Shown here: positions 1 through 6,362 of the stretch, in pieces
How positions within the stretch are numbered: position 1 is the stretch's first letter
Layout of the letters: the number at the start of each line of letters is the position of its first letter
Notes under the pieces: generated by a model
The model's input: the letters and a program-made list of their open reading frames with translations, nothing else
What the model was told of the DNA's origin: nothing
The model's database searches: none
NCBI GenBank assembly: GCA_002479035.1
Contig: DLLA01000192.1
Span: 1 to 8,832 of the forward strand
Origin: Bacteroidales bacterium UBA7574
Lineage (GTDB): Bacteria; Bacteroidota; Bacteroidia; Bacteroidales; Paludibacteraceae
Direction: 5' to 3'
Length of the DNA stretch: 8,832 bases
Translations under genes and position numbers: made by a program

Positions 1-48
1 TCCCTTGCCGAACTCCAGAGCCGCCTTTTTTCACAGGGGTTCTTGTGA
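1..48 (+). CDS. Possible C-terminal end of an upstream gene (partial)
   Basis: Frame 1 is open from the window edge to a TGA at 46-48 and encodes about 15 residues ending in a mixed polar and hydrophobic tail (SLAELQSRLFSQGFL). The other two forward frames are also open here, to stops at 80-82 and 90-92, so the frame choice is weak. I prefer frame 1 because it stops before the promoter at 43-73. No family can be recognised from so short a piece. Confidence 0.3.
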   Translation, partial: SLAELQSRLFSQGFL

Positions 49-73
49 TTGTGCATTTTTTGTTGTACCTTTG
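43..73 (+). promoter_or_regulatory. Bacteroidetes-type promoter for the T9SS type B gene
   Basis: TACCTTTG at 66-73 matches the Bacteroidetes -7 consensus TAnnTTTG exactly. A TTG at 43-45 lies 20 bases upstream, the usual spacing for the -33 element. Transcription would start around 78-80, giving a leader of roughly 67 bases to the ATG at 147. An imperfect dyad, TCACA (31-35) with TGTGA (44-48), overlaps the -33 element. It could be an operator or a coincidence. Confidence 0.7.
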
Positions 74-86
74 CACGCTTGAAGTG

Positions 87-111
87 CCGTAAGCCTGTAT
101 GTCGCTTACGG
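87..111 (+). promoter_or_regulatory. Hairpin in the 5' leader
   Basis: CCGTAAGC (87-94) is perfectly complementary to GCTTACGG (104-111), forming an 8-bp stem with a 9-base loop. It lies in the inferred leader, starting within about 10 bases of the expected transcript start. There is no T-run after it, so it is not an intrinsic terminator. It could stabilise the transcript or affect translation. An ATG at 99-101 lies in the loop and is in frame with the downstream gene, but it is not the preferred start. Confidence 0.5.
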
Positions 112-146
112 GGTGCGGTACAGATGGCAACAAACCCATTGGGACC

Positions 147-1451
147 ATGAAGAAAGTCATCATCGCCATATTGCTAATCCTGTCCATGCCCCTCCACGCC
201 TTGCATGTGGAGTGTGTAGGCAAGGCTGTGCAGTTGCTCAACGAGGGCGACACGCTGTTGCTGTTTGCCTCCAAACCCGAACTCAAAACTACCGGCGGAT
301 TGGGCGCAACCGATTGGTATCGCCTGCCCGACACCATCACGCCCGTGCAGAGCGGCACCGACTATCTCTACCCTGAGCATGGCGCGGGGTATATGCTCAA
401 GTTGTCCAACGCACGCGAAATCTTTTGGGTGTTCGACTACGACAGTCTCCGTCCCCGTGTGACGGACATCAGCGCGGATTTGCAGTGCAACGAGACGCAA
501 CTCACGCTCTCCGGCACGGTGCCTGCTATCACCTACCGCCGGCTCAATGGGCTCTCGCGCACGTACGCGCGCACGTGTTCCATATCTTATCGCGATGCCG
601 CGTGGGACGAGTCCAACGAGGCGTGGGCTGACTCGATGGCGGTTTCCGAACAGGATTTCAAGACTTCCATGACCGTGGGCGCACCTGCCGTGCAGACCGA
701 CTTTGCCATTTACGACCTGCTTGCGCAGCAGTTGGATTTGGCTGCGGATACACTCTATTCGCCTGTCTATGAACCTATTGCATTGAAAGCGCATCCCATT
801 ACCATCACCACCACGCGCGGTCAGAAAGGTGAGTTGAGCAACGAGGTCAATCGCCCCTATGACAAGGGCGACATTCTCAGTATGTCAGCACCGTTGGAGG
901 TGCAGTTCCGCGCCAACGGACTCAATGCCGAGTACTACCAATGGCGCATCTACAAAGGCTCTTCGCTGTTGGTCAAGCGTGCCGATGCCGAGCACCGCTA
1001 CACCTTCTCCGACCCCGGCAGTTATCGTGCCGTGGTGGATGTGAGCAACACGCATTGTGCGTTGGACTCGGTGGAGTTCACAATCTCTATTAGTGAGTCT
1101 ATGTTGTTGGTTCCCAATGTGTTCACGCCCAATGGCGATGGTACCAACGATGAGTTCCGCGTGGCGTACAGGTCGCTGAAAGAGTTCCATTGTTGGGTGT
1201 ATAATCGTTGGGGCATGCTCGTATATCAGTGGAGCGACCCCGCCAAGGGGTGGGATGGCACCATCAATGGTCAGCCTGCCGCCGAGGGGGCATACTACTA
1301 CGTCATTCGCGCTTTGGGCACAGATGCCGCACCCAATGCCAAATACACCATCAAACCCGCCTATAAACGGGCAATCAAGAAGCAAAGCGACTCCATGGTA
1401 GGTGTCTATCAGTTGTCGGGGGCTGTTAACCTGCTCCGCGGAGGAAAATGA
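147..1451 (+). CDS. Secreted PKD-like protein with T9SS type B (gliding-motility-type) C-terminal sorting domain
   Basis: This is a 434-residue secreted protein. Residues 1-18 form a Sec signal peptide (MKKVIIAILLILSMPLHA) with likely cleavage after A18. That is why I start at 147 rather than at the in-frame ATG at 99, which would bury the signal behind 16 polar residues. Residues about 19-245 are not recognised. Residues about 250-316 look like a PKD/Ig-like beta domain (YYQWRIYKG, then a DPGSYRAVVDVSN stretch). Residues about 322-434 match the CHU_C/type B sorting domain family: VPNVFTPNGDGTNDEF at 323-337, VYNRWGMLVY at 351-360, KGWDG at 367-371 and GAYYYVI at 381-387. Such domains direct proteins through the outer membrane by the type IX system. 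The domain ends in YQLSGAVNLLRGGK after an apparent insert of about 20 residues. The ligand or substrate is unknown. The CBM9-like gene follows after one base, so the two are probably cotranscribed. Confidence 0.88.
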   Translation: MKKVIIAILLILSMPLHALHVECVGKAVQLLNEGDTLLLFASKPELKTTGGLGATDWYRLPDTITPVQSGTDYLYPEHGAGYMLKLSNAREIFWVFDYDSLRPRVTDISADLQCNETQLTLSGTVPAITYRRLNGLSRTYARTCSISYRDAAWDESNEAWADSMAVSEQDFKTSMTVGAPAVQTDFAIYDLLAQQLDLAADTLYSPVYEPIALKAHPITITTTRGQKGELSNEVNRPYDKGDILSMSAPLEVQFRANGLNAEYYQWRIYKGSSLLVKRADAEHRYTFSDPGSYRAVVDVSNTHCALDSVEFTISISESMLLVPNVFTPNGDGTNDEFRVAYRSLKEFHCWVYNRWGMLVYQWSDPAKGWDGTINGQPAAEGAYYYVIRALGTDAAPNAKYTIKPAYKRAIKKQSDSMVGVYQLSGAVNLLRGGK

Positions 1452-1452
1452 T

Positions 1453-2271
1453 ATGCCCGAGCCGATGCACATTCCATATCTGCCTAATCTTCAGCCGCTT
1501 GCTATCAGTGAGGTGGCAAGGGTTCTGGCTGCGATGCCGCCCTGTGGACGTATAGATTGTGTGAATTGGAGCGACTCTTTTCCTGCTCATCCGACCACGG
1601 TTCTGCGCCTTGCCCACACGGGCACCATGCTCTTTGTGCGCTTTGACGTGGAGGGTAGGGGACTGCGCGCCATGCACACCTGGGACCTTGAGCATGTGAA
1701 CGAGGACTCCTGCGTGGAGTTCTTCGTCACCAACGCCGACCAATCCCGATATTTCAACTTCGAGTTCAACTGCATCGGTGTATGCAATGCCTCGCACCGC
1801 ATCAGCAAATCCGAAGATGTTCACCGTCTCACACCCGATGAACTCCACAGTATTCTGCGCTACTCGTCTGTGAATAGCGCATCCCAACCCCAATCCACTC
1901 CTCCCCTCTCCGCCCCCTTCGACCTCCGTGATGGCGACTATTGCTGGTCACTCACCGTGGGCATTCCCTTGTCGCTGTTGGACGTCATGCCCGCAATGTT
2001 CACTATGCCCGAGACCTTGCAGACTGCCGCTCCCGATGTTATGCAGGACAACGGCTTTACCCTCCGCGGCAACTTCTACAAGTGTGGCGACCTCACTTCC
2101 GAACCGCACTACTTGAGTTGGGCACCAATCACTTTCGAGCGCCCCAGTTTCCACCTACCTGCTTTCTTTGGCAATCTGATACTTGAGCCCATCGGGCAAA
2201 TACCATACTCAAATCACATAGCATCGCTGACCACGGCAACAAAGGGAGTAGTTAAAAGACAATATCATTAA
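1453..2271 (+). CDS. CBM9-like (DOMON-type) carbohydrate-binding family protein
   Basis: This 272-residue protein resembles the 'carbohydrate-binding family 9-like' proteins common in Bacteroidetes. Visible family blocks are LRLAHTGTMLFVRFDVEGRG (51-70), NEDSCVEFFV (83-92), YFNFEFNCIG (100-109), WSLTVGIPLSLL (165-176) and RGNFYKCGD (205-213). The run PHYLSWAPI (218-226) and the FHLPAFFGNL block (233-242) complete the pattern. Many family members bind sugars, but no ligand can be assigned here. I see no signal peptide at the start chosen or upstream, so it is probably cytoplasmic. The start at 1453 follows a GGAGGAAA ribosome site and lies one base after the previous stop, suggesting translational coupling. 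A start at 1402 would overlap the upstream gene and adds no sensible sequence. After residue 244, where the family usually ends, there is an unmatched tail of about 28 residues. Confidence 0.8.
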   Translation: MPEPMHIPYLPNLQPLAISEVARVLAAMPPCGRIDCVNWSDSFPAHPTTVLRLAHTGTMLFVRFDVEGRGLRAMHTWDLEHVNEDSCVEFFVTNADQSRYFNFEFNCIGVCNASHRISKSEDVHRLTPDELHSILRYSSVNSASQPQSTPPLSAPFDLRDGDYCWSLTVGIPLSLLDVMPAMFTMPETLQTAAPDVMQDNGFTLRGNFYKCGDLTSEPHYLSWAPITFERPSFHLPAFFGNLILEPIGQIPYSNHIASLTTATKGVVKRQYH

Positions 2272-2290
2272 CCCTTAAAATCACAGTATT

Positions 2291-3526
2291 ATGAGAAAGC
2301 AAATCTTTTTCTTGAGTGTTGGGCTAATCTTATTGGCACTGTGTAGTTGCGATAAGAGCATGCAAAACGAAACAGAGACGAATGCCACCATGGCAAAAGT
2401 CAAGAAACGTGCGACAACGGGAGTGCGCTCATTTGAATTGGGCAATTTCGTTGTGAACCCCGCCTTGGACGATGAATTCCAGTTGTCCGAGGCTGAGATT
2501 GTGGAGGAATTGGTATATTTTGGCTTTTTAGAAGAGAATGAACCGGTTGACATTACTCCTATTTATTCTGAACGTATTATCCCTTTGTTCTTTAAGTCTT
2601 TAATTGTAGAACCGGAGAGCAATGAATGGTATGGCATCAATGTAGATGAAGTAATGAATACGTACAGGGAATTTCCATCTATTGCGTTTTACGTGATTAA
2701 TTCGGAAAGTGGAAAATCATTTCTTACTACAGCGGATAGGAGATTTCCTTGTAATCTTATTGATTATAGGTCGGAATACTTAGAACCTGGTATTATCACG
2801 CTACAAGAAGATATTATAGATGACTTGTACGAAAGAGGTGAAACCCTATCCTTTGCAGAGTGGGATAGTATAACGAGAGTCGATTTTCGAGAAAGGTATG
2901 GGGCGAGTATAAGTGATGATAGGTTTGAATTAAAGGTGTGCTGTTGGAAATTTCAGGCATACAGACCAGACTTTGAACATTGGTATGATTGTAGATTTAA
3001 TGGTATAGTAGGAAATCCTTCACTATTGCCGATAGATATGAGGTGGGGACAGAGTGAAATCTTTGGAGATTGTGATCACAATCAAAAAATAGGAAGTATT
3101 GTAGTATCTATCTTGAAGTTACTATGTTTTTCAAACTATTCGGGTTTGCTGTTAGATGAGTACTTTGATGGTTCTATAGCAAGCTATAATATAGAAGAAC
3201 TAAATTATTTTGCGTGGAAACTATATCACGTTATAGAAGAAGTTGGACCATTGCAGACATTGGCAGGAATACTTATTTTGGCGAATTGCGGTTTCCAAAT
3301 ATATGATACTGATGAGGTTCATATGCAGGATGTTCGTTCCCAAATAGATGCGGAAAAATTAGTTATTGCAGAAGACCGTAATGGAAATTGGTTGCTTATT
3401 TGTGGCTACAAGGAAAAAAGGACGACCTGTGATTCTTGGTATTTATACGATTATGATTACAACAAATGCGAACCTTATACAAATAGTTGGTATTATGGTC
3501 TTAAGTATAAGATATACTATTATTAA
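2291..3526 (+). CDS. Lipoprotein resembling a C10 (streptopain-type) peptidase, probably catalytically inactive
   Basis: This is a 411-residue lipoprotein with a short hydrophobic signal and a likely lipidated Cys20 (LALCSC). I recognise the rest only by eye as C10-like. AFYVINSESGKSFLTTADRR (132-151) resembles the C10/Spi propeptide segment. LPIDMRWGQSEIFGDC (246-261) resembles the mature-domain start, usually LPxxWGQxxPYNxxC. In active C10 enzymes a GCVATA-like motif carrying the nucleophile follows; here it reads GSIVVS, with Ser269 at the Cys position. The usual GHAWVIDGY block reads GNWLLICGY (365-373), with Asn366 at the His position. Overall length is close to streptopain's (about 400 residues). 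If this alignment holds, it is a pseudopeptidase, perhaps a binding or inhibitory protein. Otherwise it is an unassigned lipoprotein. From about 2510 onward the gene is AT-rich (27-42% GC in sampled lines). The next gene follows after 6 bases. Confidence 0.55.
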   Translation: MRKQIFFLSVGLILLALCSCDKSMQNETETNATMAKVKKRATTGVRSFELGNFVVNPALDDEFQLSEAEIVEELVYFGFLEENEPVDITPIYSERIIPLFFKSLIVEPESNEWYGINVDEVMNTYREFPSIAFYVINSESGKSFLTTADRRFPCNLIDYRSEYLEPGIITLQEDIIDDLYERGETLSFAEWDSITRVDFRERYGASISDDRFELKVCCWKFQAYRPDFEHWYDCRFNGIVGNPSLLPIDMRWGQSEIFGDCDHNQKIGSIVVSILKLLCFSNYSGLLLDEYFDGSIASYNIEELNYFAWKLYHVIEEVGPLQTLAGILILANCGFQIYDTDEVHMQDVRSQIDAEKLVIAEDRNGNWLLICGYKEKRTTCDSWYLYDYDYNKCEPYTNSWYYGLKYKIYYY

Positions 3527-3532
3527 GAAAGT

Positions 3533-4132
3533 ATGAAAACAAATAAAACATTCACTTGTATAATTCTATGTATTTGTATAGTGTTATCTATACAAATATC
3601 CTGTAAACCGACTGAAGAGGTACAGAAGCCAGAGCCAGTAGTCGTACATTATGATACCTTGTCCCTTGCGCGAGGTAAATGGGAGACAGAGATAGTGCAT
3701 ACTGCTTCTTCCAATGGAGAAATATACGCCTATATGTTTATATTGGGATGCAATGTTGACAAACAGTTGGATAGTGTCCCCTATGGAGCCTTCAATTACA
3801 TCATGGTGCGTGCTGTAACGCAAGACACGCTTCTTCCAACAGGTACTTACACAGCGCAATCCGATGAGATGCATTGCTACTTGATTAATAGCAGTTGTGC
3901 TTGGGGGGCTGAAACAGAACGTTGGTTCAAGGAATCCCAACCATACGACATGAAGGATGTGTCTATACGTATAGACAAAGACTCCACACAAAACTATTAT
4001 TTGGATGCTTTCATCCAAATGAAAGATGGAGATAACCTGTATATCCATTGTACTGAAATATGGAGAAGTTATGAAGAATATATGGGATTACCAATAGCAA
4101 TGGGTCCATATTATCCTAAAAATAAGAACTAA
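3533..4132 (+). CDS. Small, probably beta-rich lipoprotein of unknown function
   Basis: This 199-residue protein has a Cys-rich hydrophobic signal and a likely lipidated Cys24 (SIQISC), followed by a charged, proline-containing linker (KPTEEVQKPEP). The rest looks like an all-beta domain. LPTGTYTAQ (101-109) and a later alternating segment from KDVSIRID to DGDNLYIHC (about 141-173) resemble a beta-sandwich pattern seen in many Bacteroidales lipoproteins. It contains several Cys residues (73, 115, 122, 173). No enzymatic motif is visible. It starts 6 bases after the C10-like gene and shares its low GC, so the two were probably acquired and are expressed together. In some Bacteroides and Streptococcus loci, C10 peptidases have a small inhibitor encoded next door. 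This gene has the right position for such a partner, but that is inference only. Confidence 0.65.
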   Translation: MKTNKTFTCIILCICIVLSIQISCKPTEEVQKPEPVVVHYDTLSLARGKWETEIVHTASSNGEIYAYMFILGCNVDKQLDSVPYGAFNYIMVRAVTQDTLLPTGTYTAQSDEMHCYLINSSCAWGAETERWFKESQPYDMKDVSIRIDKDSTQNYYLDAFIQMKDGDNLYIHCTEIWRSYEEYMGLPIAMGPYYPKNKN

Positions 4133-4150
4133 ACAACAAACCAATAAATA

Positions 4151-6295
4151 ATGAAGAAACTTTTAATTGCTATGGCTGCTATTGCAGTATCCGTCTCGGC
4201 GATGGCTGAGACCAATCCGTTCTTCGACTACAAGAACTGGAAGACTCCGCACCAGACGTATCCCTTCAACGAGATTCGTCCTGAGCACTACATGCCCGCC
4301 TTCGAGGAGGGAATGAAACAAGGACTCGCAGAGATTGACGCTATCGCCAACAACCCTGCGGCACCTACGTTCCAAAACACCATTGAGGCGTACGAGAAGT
4401 CGGGACAACTCCTCTCTATCGTGGCAGGCTGCTTCTACAACCTCACCCACGCCGAGACCAACGAGCAACTCCAGCAGATTGAGATGGAACTCTCGCCCAA
4501 GATGTCGGAGTACTCGGCTACCATTCGCCTGAACGAGAAACTGTTCCAACGCATCAAGGCGGTGTACGACCAACGCGGTTCGCTCCACCTCAACAAGGAG
4601 CAGGCAAAACTGTTGGAAGACATCTACGAGTCCTTTGCCAACAACGGTGCCAACCTCAGTCCTGAAGACAAACAGACCTATCGCGAGTTGTCGGCGCGCC
4701 TTAGCAAACTGACGCTCACCTACGGTCAGAACGTGCTCAAAGCCACCAACGCATGGACGATGCTCGTTACCCGTGAGGAAGACCTCGCCGGCATCAACGA
4801 CGACACCAAAGCCATGCTCCGTGACAACGCCAAGAAGGCTGGCAAAGAGGGGTGGCTGCTCAACCTCAAGCCCACCACCTACATCCCCGTGATGCAGGAC
4901 TGCGCTAACCGCGACATCCGCCGTGAACTCTACACCGCCTACAACAGCCGCTGCATAGGGGGCGAGTTCGACAACACCCAAGTCATTATCGACATCGTCA
5001 ACACCCGTCTTGAGTTGGCAAAACTCTTCGGAAAACGCAACTACGCCGAGAAGTCGCTTTACAAGACCTGCGCCGACAATCAGGAGACCGTGATGTCGTT
5101 CCTCGACCAACTGCGCGAGAACTATATGCCGGTTGCTCTGCAGGAAGTGGCTGAACTGCAAGAGTTTGCCACTGCACACGGGCTCTATGCCACCCTGCAA
5201 TCATGGGACTGGAGTTACTATTCCAAGCAACTCAAAGAGGAGAAATACGCCATCTCCGACGATGTTCTGCGCCCCTATTTTGAACTCGAGAACGTGAAAC
5301 AAGGCGTGTTCGGGCTCGCTAAACGTCTCTATGGTCTGACCTTCAAGGAGAACAAGAACATCCAAGTCTATAACCCCGAAGTGTCTGCTTATGAGGTGTT
5401 TGACCAAAAGGGCAAGTTCCTTGCCGTGTACTATTGCGACTTCCACCCGCGTGACGGCAAACGTGGCGGCGCATGGATGAACGACTTCCAACCCCAGTAT
5501 CGCGAGGGCAAGAAAGACCATCGTCCGCACATCGTCAACGTGATGAACTTCACCCGCGCTACGGCAGACAAGCCTGCTTTGCTCACTTATGACGAGGTCG
5601 AGACCTTCCTGCACGAGTTCGGTCATGCACTCCATGGCATGCTCACCAAGTGCCAATACTCGGCATTGTCGGGCACCAGCGTACCCCGCGACTTCGTGGA
5701 GTTGCCTTCGCAGTTCAACGAGAACTTCCTCGGCGAGAAAGAGTTCCTTGACACTTTTGCCAAAAACTACCTCACGGGCGAGGCTATCCCGCAAGAACTC
5801 ATCGACAAGATTCAGGCATCCAACACCTACCACGCTGCTTATGCGTGCGTGCGCCAACTCTCGTTCTGCTATCTTGATATGGCATGGCACACTCTCACCA
5901 CGCCTTTCTCTGTACCCGCTGACCTGACCACCGAAGAGGCTGTCATCAAGTTTGGTAACGATGCCATGGCTTCCGTGCAAGTGCTGCCCAATGTGCCCGG
6001 CACGCAGATGGAGACGGCATTCACCCATATCTTCTCGGGTGGCTATGCCGCAGGCTATTATTCGTACAAGTGGTCGGAACTCCTTGATGCTGATGCCTTT
6101 AGTGTATTCAAAGAGGCTCAGAAGAAGAACGGTTCTATTTTCGACAAGAAGGCAGCCGACCTCTTCCGCAAGAACGTCCTTGAACGCGGCGGCACGGAGA
6201 AACCGATGGACCTCTACCGTCGTTTCCGTGGTGGCGAACCTTCCGTCAACGCCCTCCTTGAGCGTGATGGCATCAAGGCAATCGTGATTAAGTAA
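4151..6295 (+). CDS. dcp: Periplasmic M3-family peptidyl-dipeptidase (Dcp-type)
   Basis: This 714-residue zinc metallopeptidase belongs to family M3. Dcp members remove C-terminal dipeptides from short peptides. A Sec signal peptide (MKKLLIAMAAIAVSVSAMA) predicts a periplasmic enzyme. The N-terminal segment (NPFFDYKNWKTPHQTYPFNE) is typical of Bacteroidetes Dcp. The catalytic motif HEFGH is at 488-492 (zinc ligands His488 and His492, catalytic Glu489). The third ligand is Glu517 in DFVELPSQF. The substrate-binding loop GGYAAGYYSYKW is at 630-641. All key residues are present, and the length is close to E. coli Dcp (about 680) plus the signal. Oligopeptidase A is the nearest alternative in the family, but the signal peptide favours Dcp. 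The ATG has only an A-rich leader. Base composition returns to GC-rich here, and the gene ends before a strong terminator. Confidence 0.93.
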   Translation: MKKLLIAMAAIAVSVSAMAETNPFFDYKNWKTPHQTYPFNEIRPEHYMPAFEEGMKQGLAEIDAIANNPAAPTFQNTIEAYEKSGQLLSIVAGCFYNLTHAETNEQLQQIEMELSPKMSEYSATIRLNEKLFQRIKAVYDQRGSLHLNKEQAKLLEDIYESFANNGANLSPEDKQTYRELSARLSKLTLTYGQNVLKATNAWTMLVTREEDLAGINDDTKAMLRDNAKKAGKEGWLLNLKPTTYIPVMQDCANRDIRRELYTAYNSRCIGGEFDNTQVIIDIVNTRLELAKLFGKRNYAEKSLYKTCADNQETVMSFLDQLRENYMPVALQEVAELQEFATAHGLYATLQSWDWSYYSKQLKEEKYAISDDVLRPYFELENVKQGVFGLAKRLYGLTFKENKNIQVYNPEVSAYEVFDQKGKFLAVYYCDFHPRDGKRGGAWMNDFQPQYREGKKDHRPHIVNVMNFTRATADKPALLTYDEVETFLHEFGHALHGMLTKCQYSALSGTSVPRDFVELPSQFNENFLGEKEFLDTFAKNYLTGEAIPQELIDKIQASNTYHAAYACVRQLSFCYLDMAWHTLTTPFSVPADLTTEEAVIKFGNDAMASVQVLPNVPGTQMETAFTHIFSGGYAAGYYSYKWSELLDADAFSVFKEAQKKNGSIFDKKAADLFRKNVLERGGTEKPMDLYRRFRGGEPSVNALLERDGIKAIVIK

Positions 6296-6313
6296 GTACA
6301 TATTCTAAAAAAG

Positions 6314-6344
6314 AAAAGGGCTACCTTCCACGGGCAGCCCTTTT
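6314..6344. terminator. Bidirectional intrinsic terminator between convergent genes
   Basis: AAAAGGGCT (6314-6322) pairs with AGCCCTTTT (6336-6344), giving a 9-bp stem and a 13-base loop. On the + strand the stem runs into a T-run (6341-6346). On the minus strand it is followed by an almost pure T tract, the complement of the A-rich bases 6307-6317. It therefore suits both the M3 peptidase gene, which ends at 6295, and the TamL gene, which ends at 6363 on the other strand. Confidence 0.85.
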
Positions 6345-6362
6345 TTGTTGGTTCATAATTGT

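Noticed and set aside
99..146. Earlier in-frame ATG for the T9SS type B gene
   Set aside because: It would place 16 polar residues before the signal peptide, and it lies in the loop of the leader hairpin.
174..794. 206-residue minus-strand frame opposite the T9SS type B gene
   Set aside because: It is rich in Arg and His, lacks family motifs, and is a shadow of the coding strand.
2237..2279. Possible terminator hairpin after the CBM9-like gene (GTTAA with TTAAC, plus AAGG with CCTT)
   Set aside because: The stem is short, interrupted by a 5-base bulge, AT-rich and lacks a T-run, so it is unlikely to stop transcription.
3584..4048. 154-residue minus-strand frame opposite the small lipoprotein gene
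   Set aside because: The + strand gene has a proper lipoprotein signal and a tight operon position. The antisense product resembles nothing.
4163..6301. Two long minus-strand open frames (345 and 366 residues) opposite the M3 peptidase gene
   Set aside because: They lie fully antisense to a gene with intact family motifs, and their translations show no recognisable domain. Long antisense frames are expected from the GC-rich codon use here.
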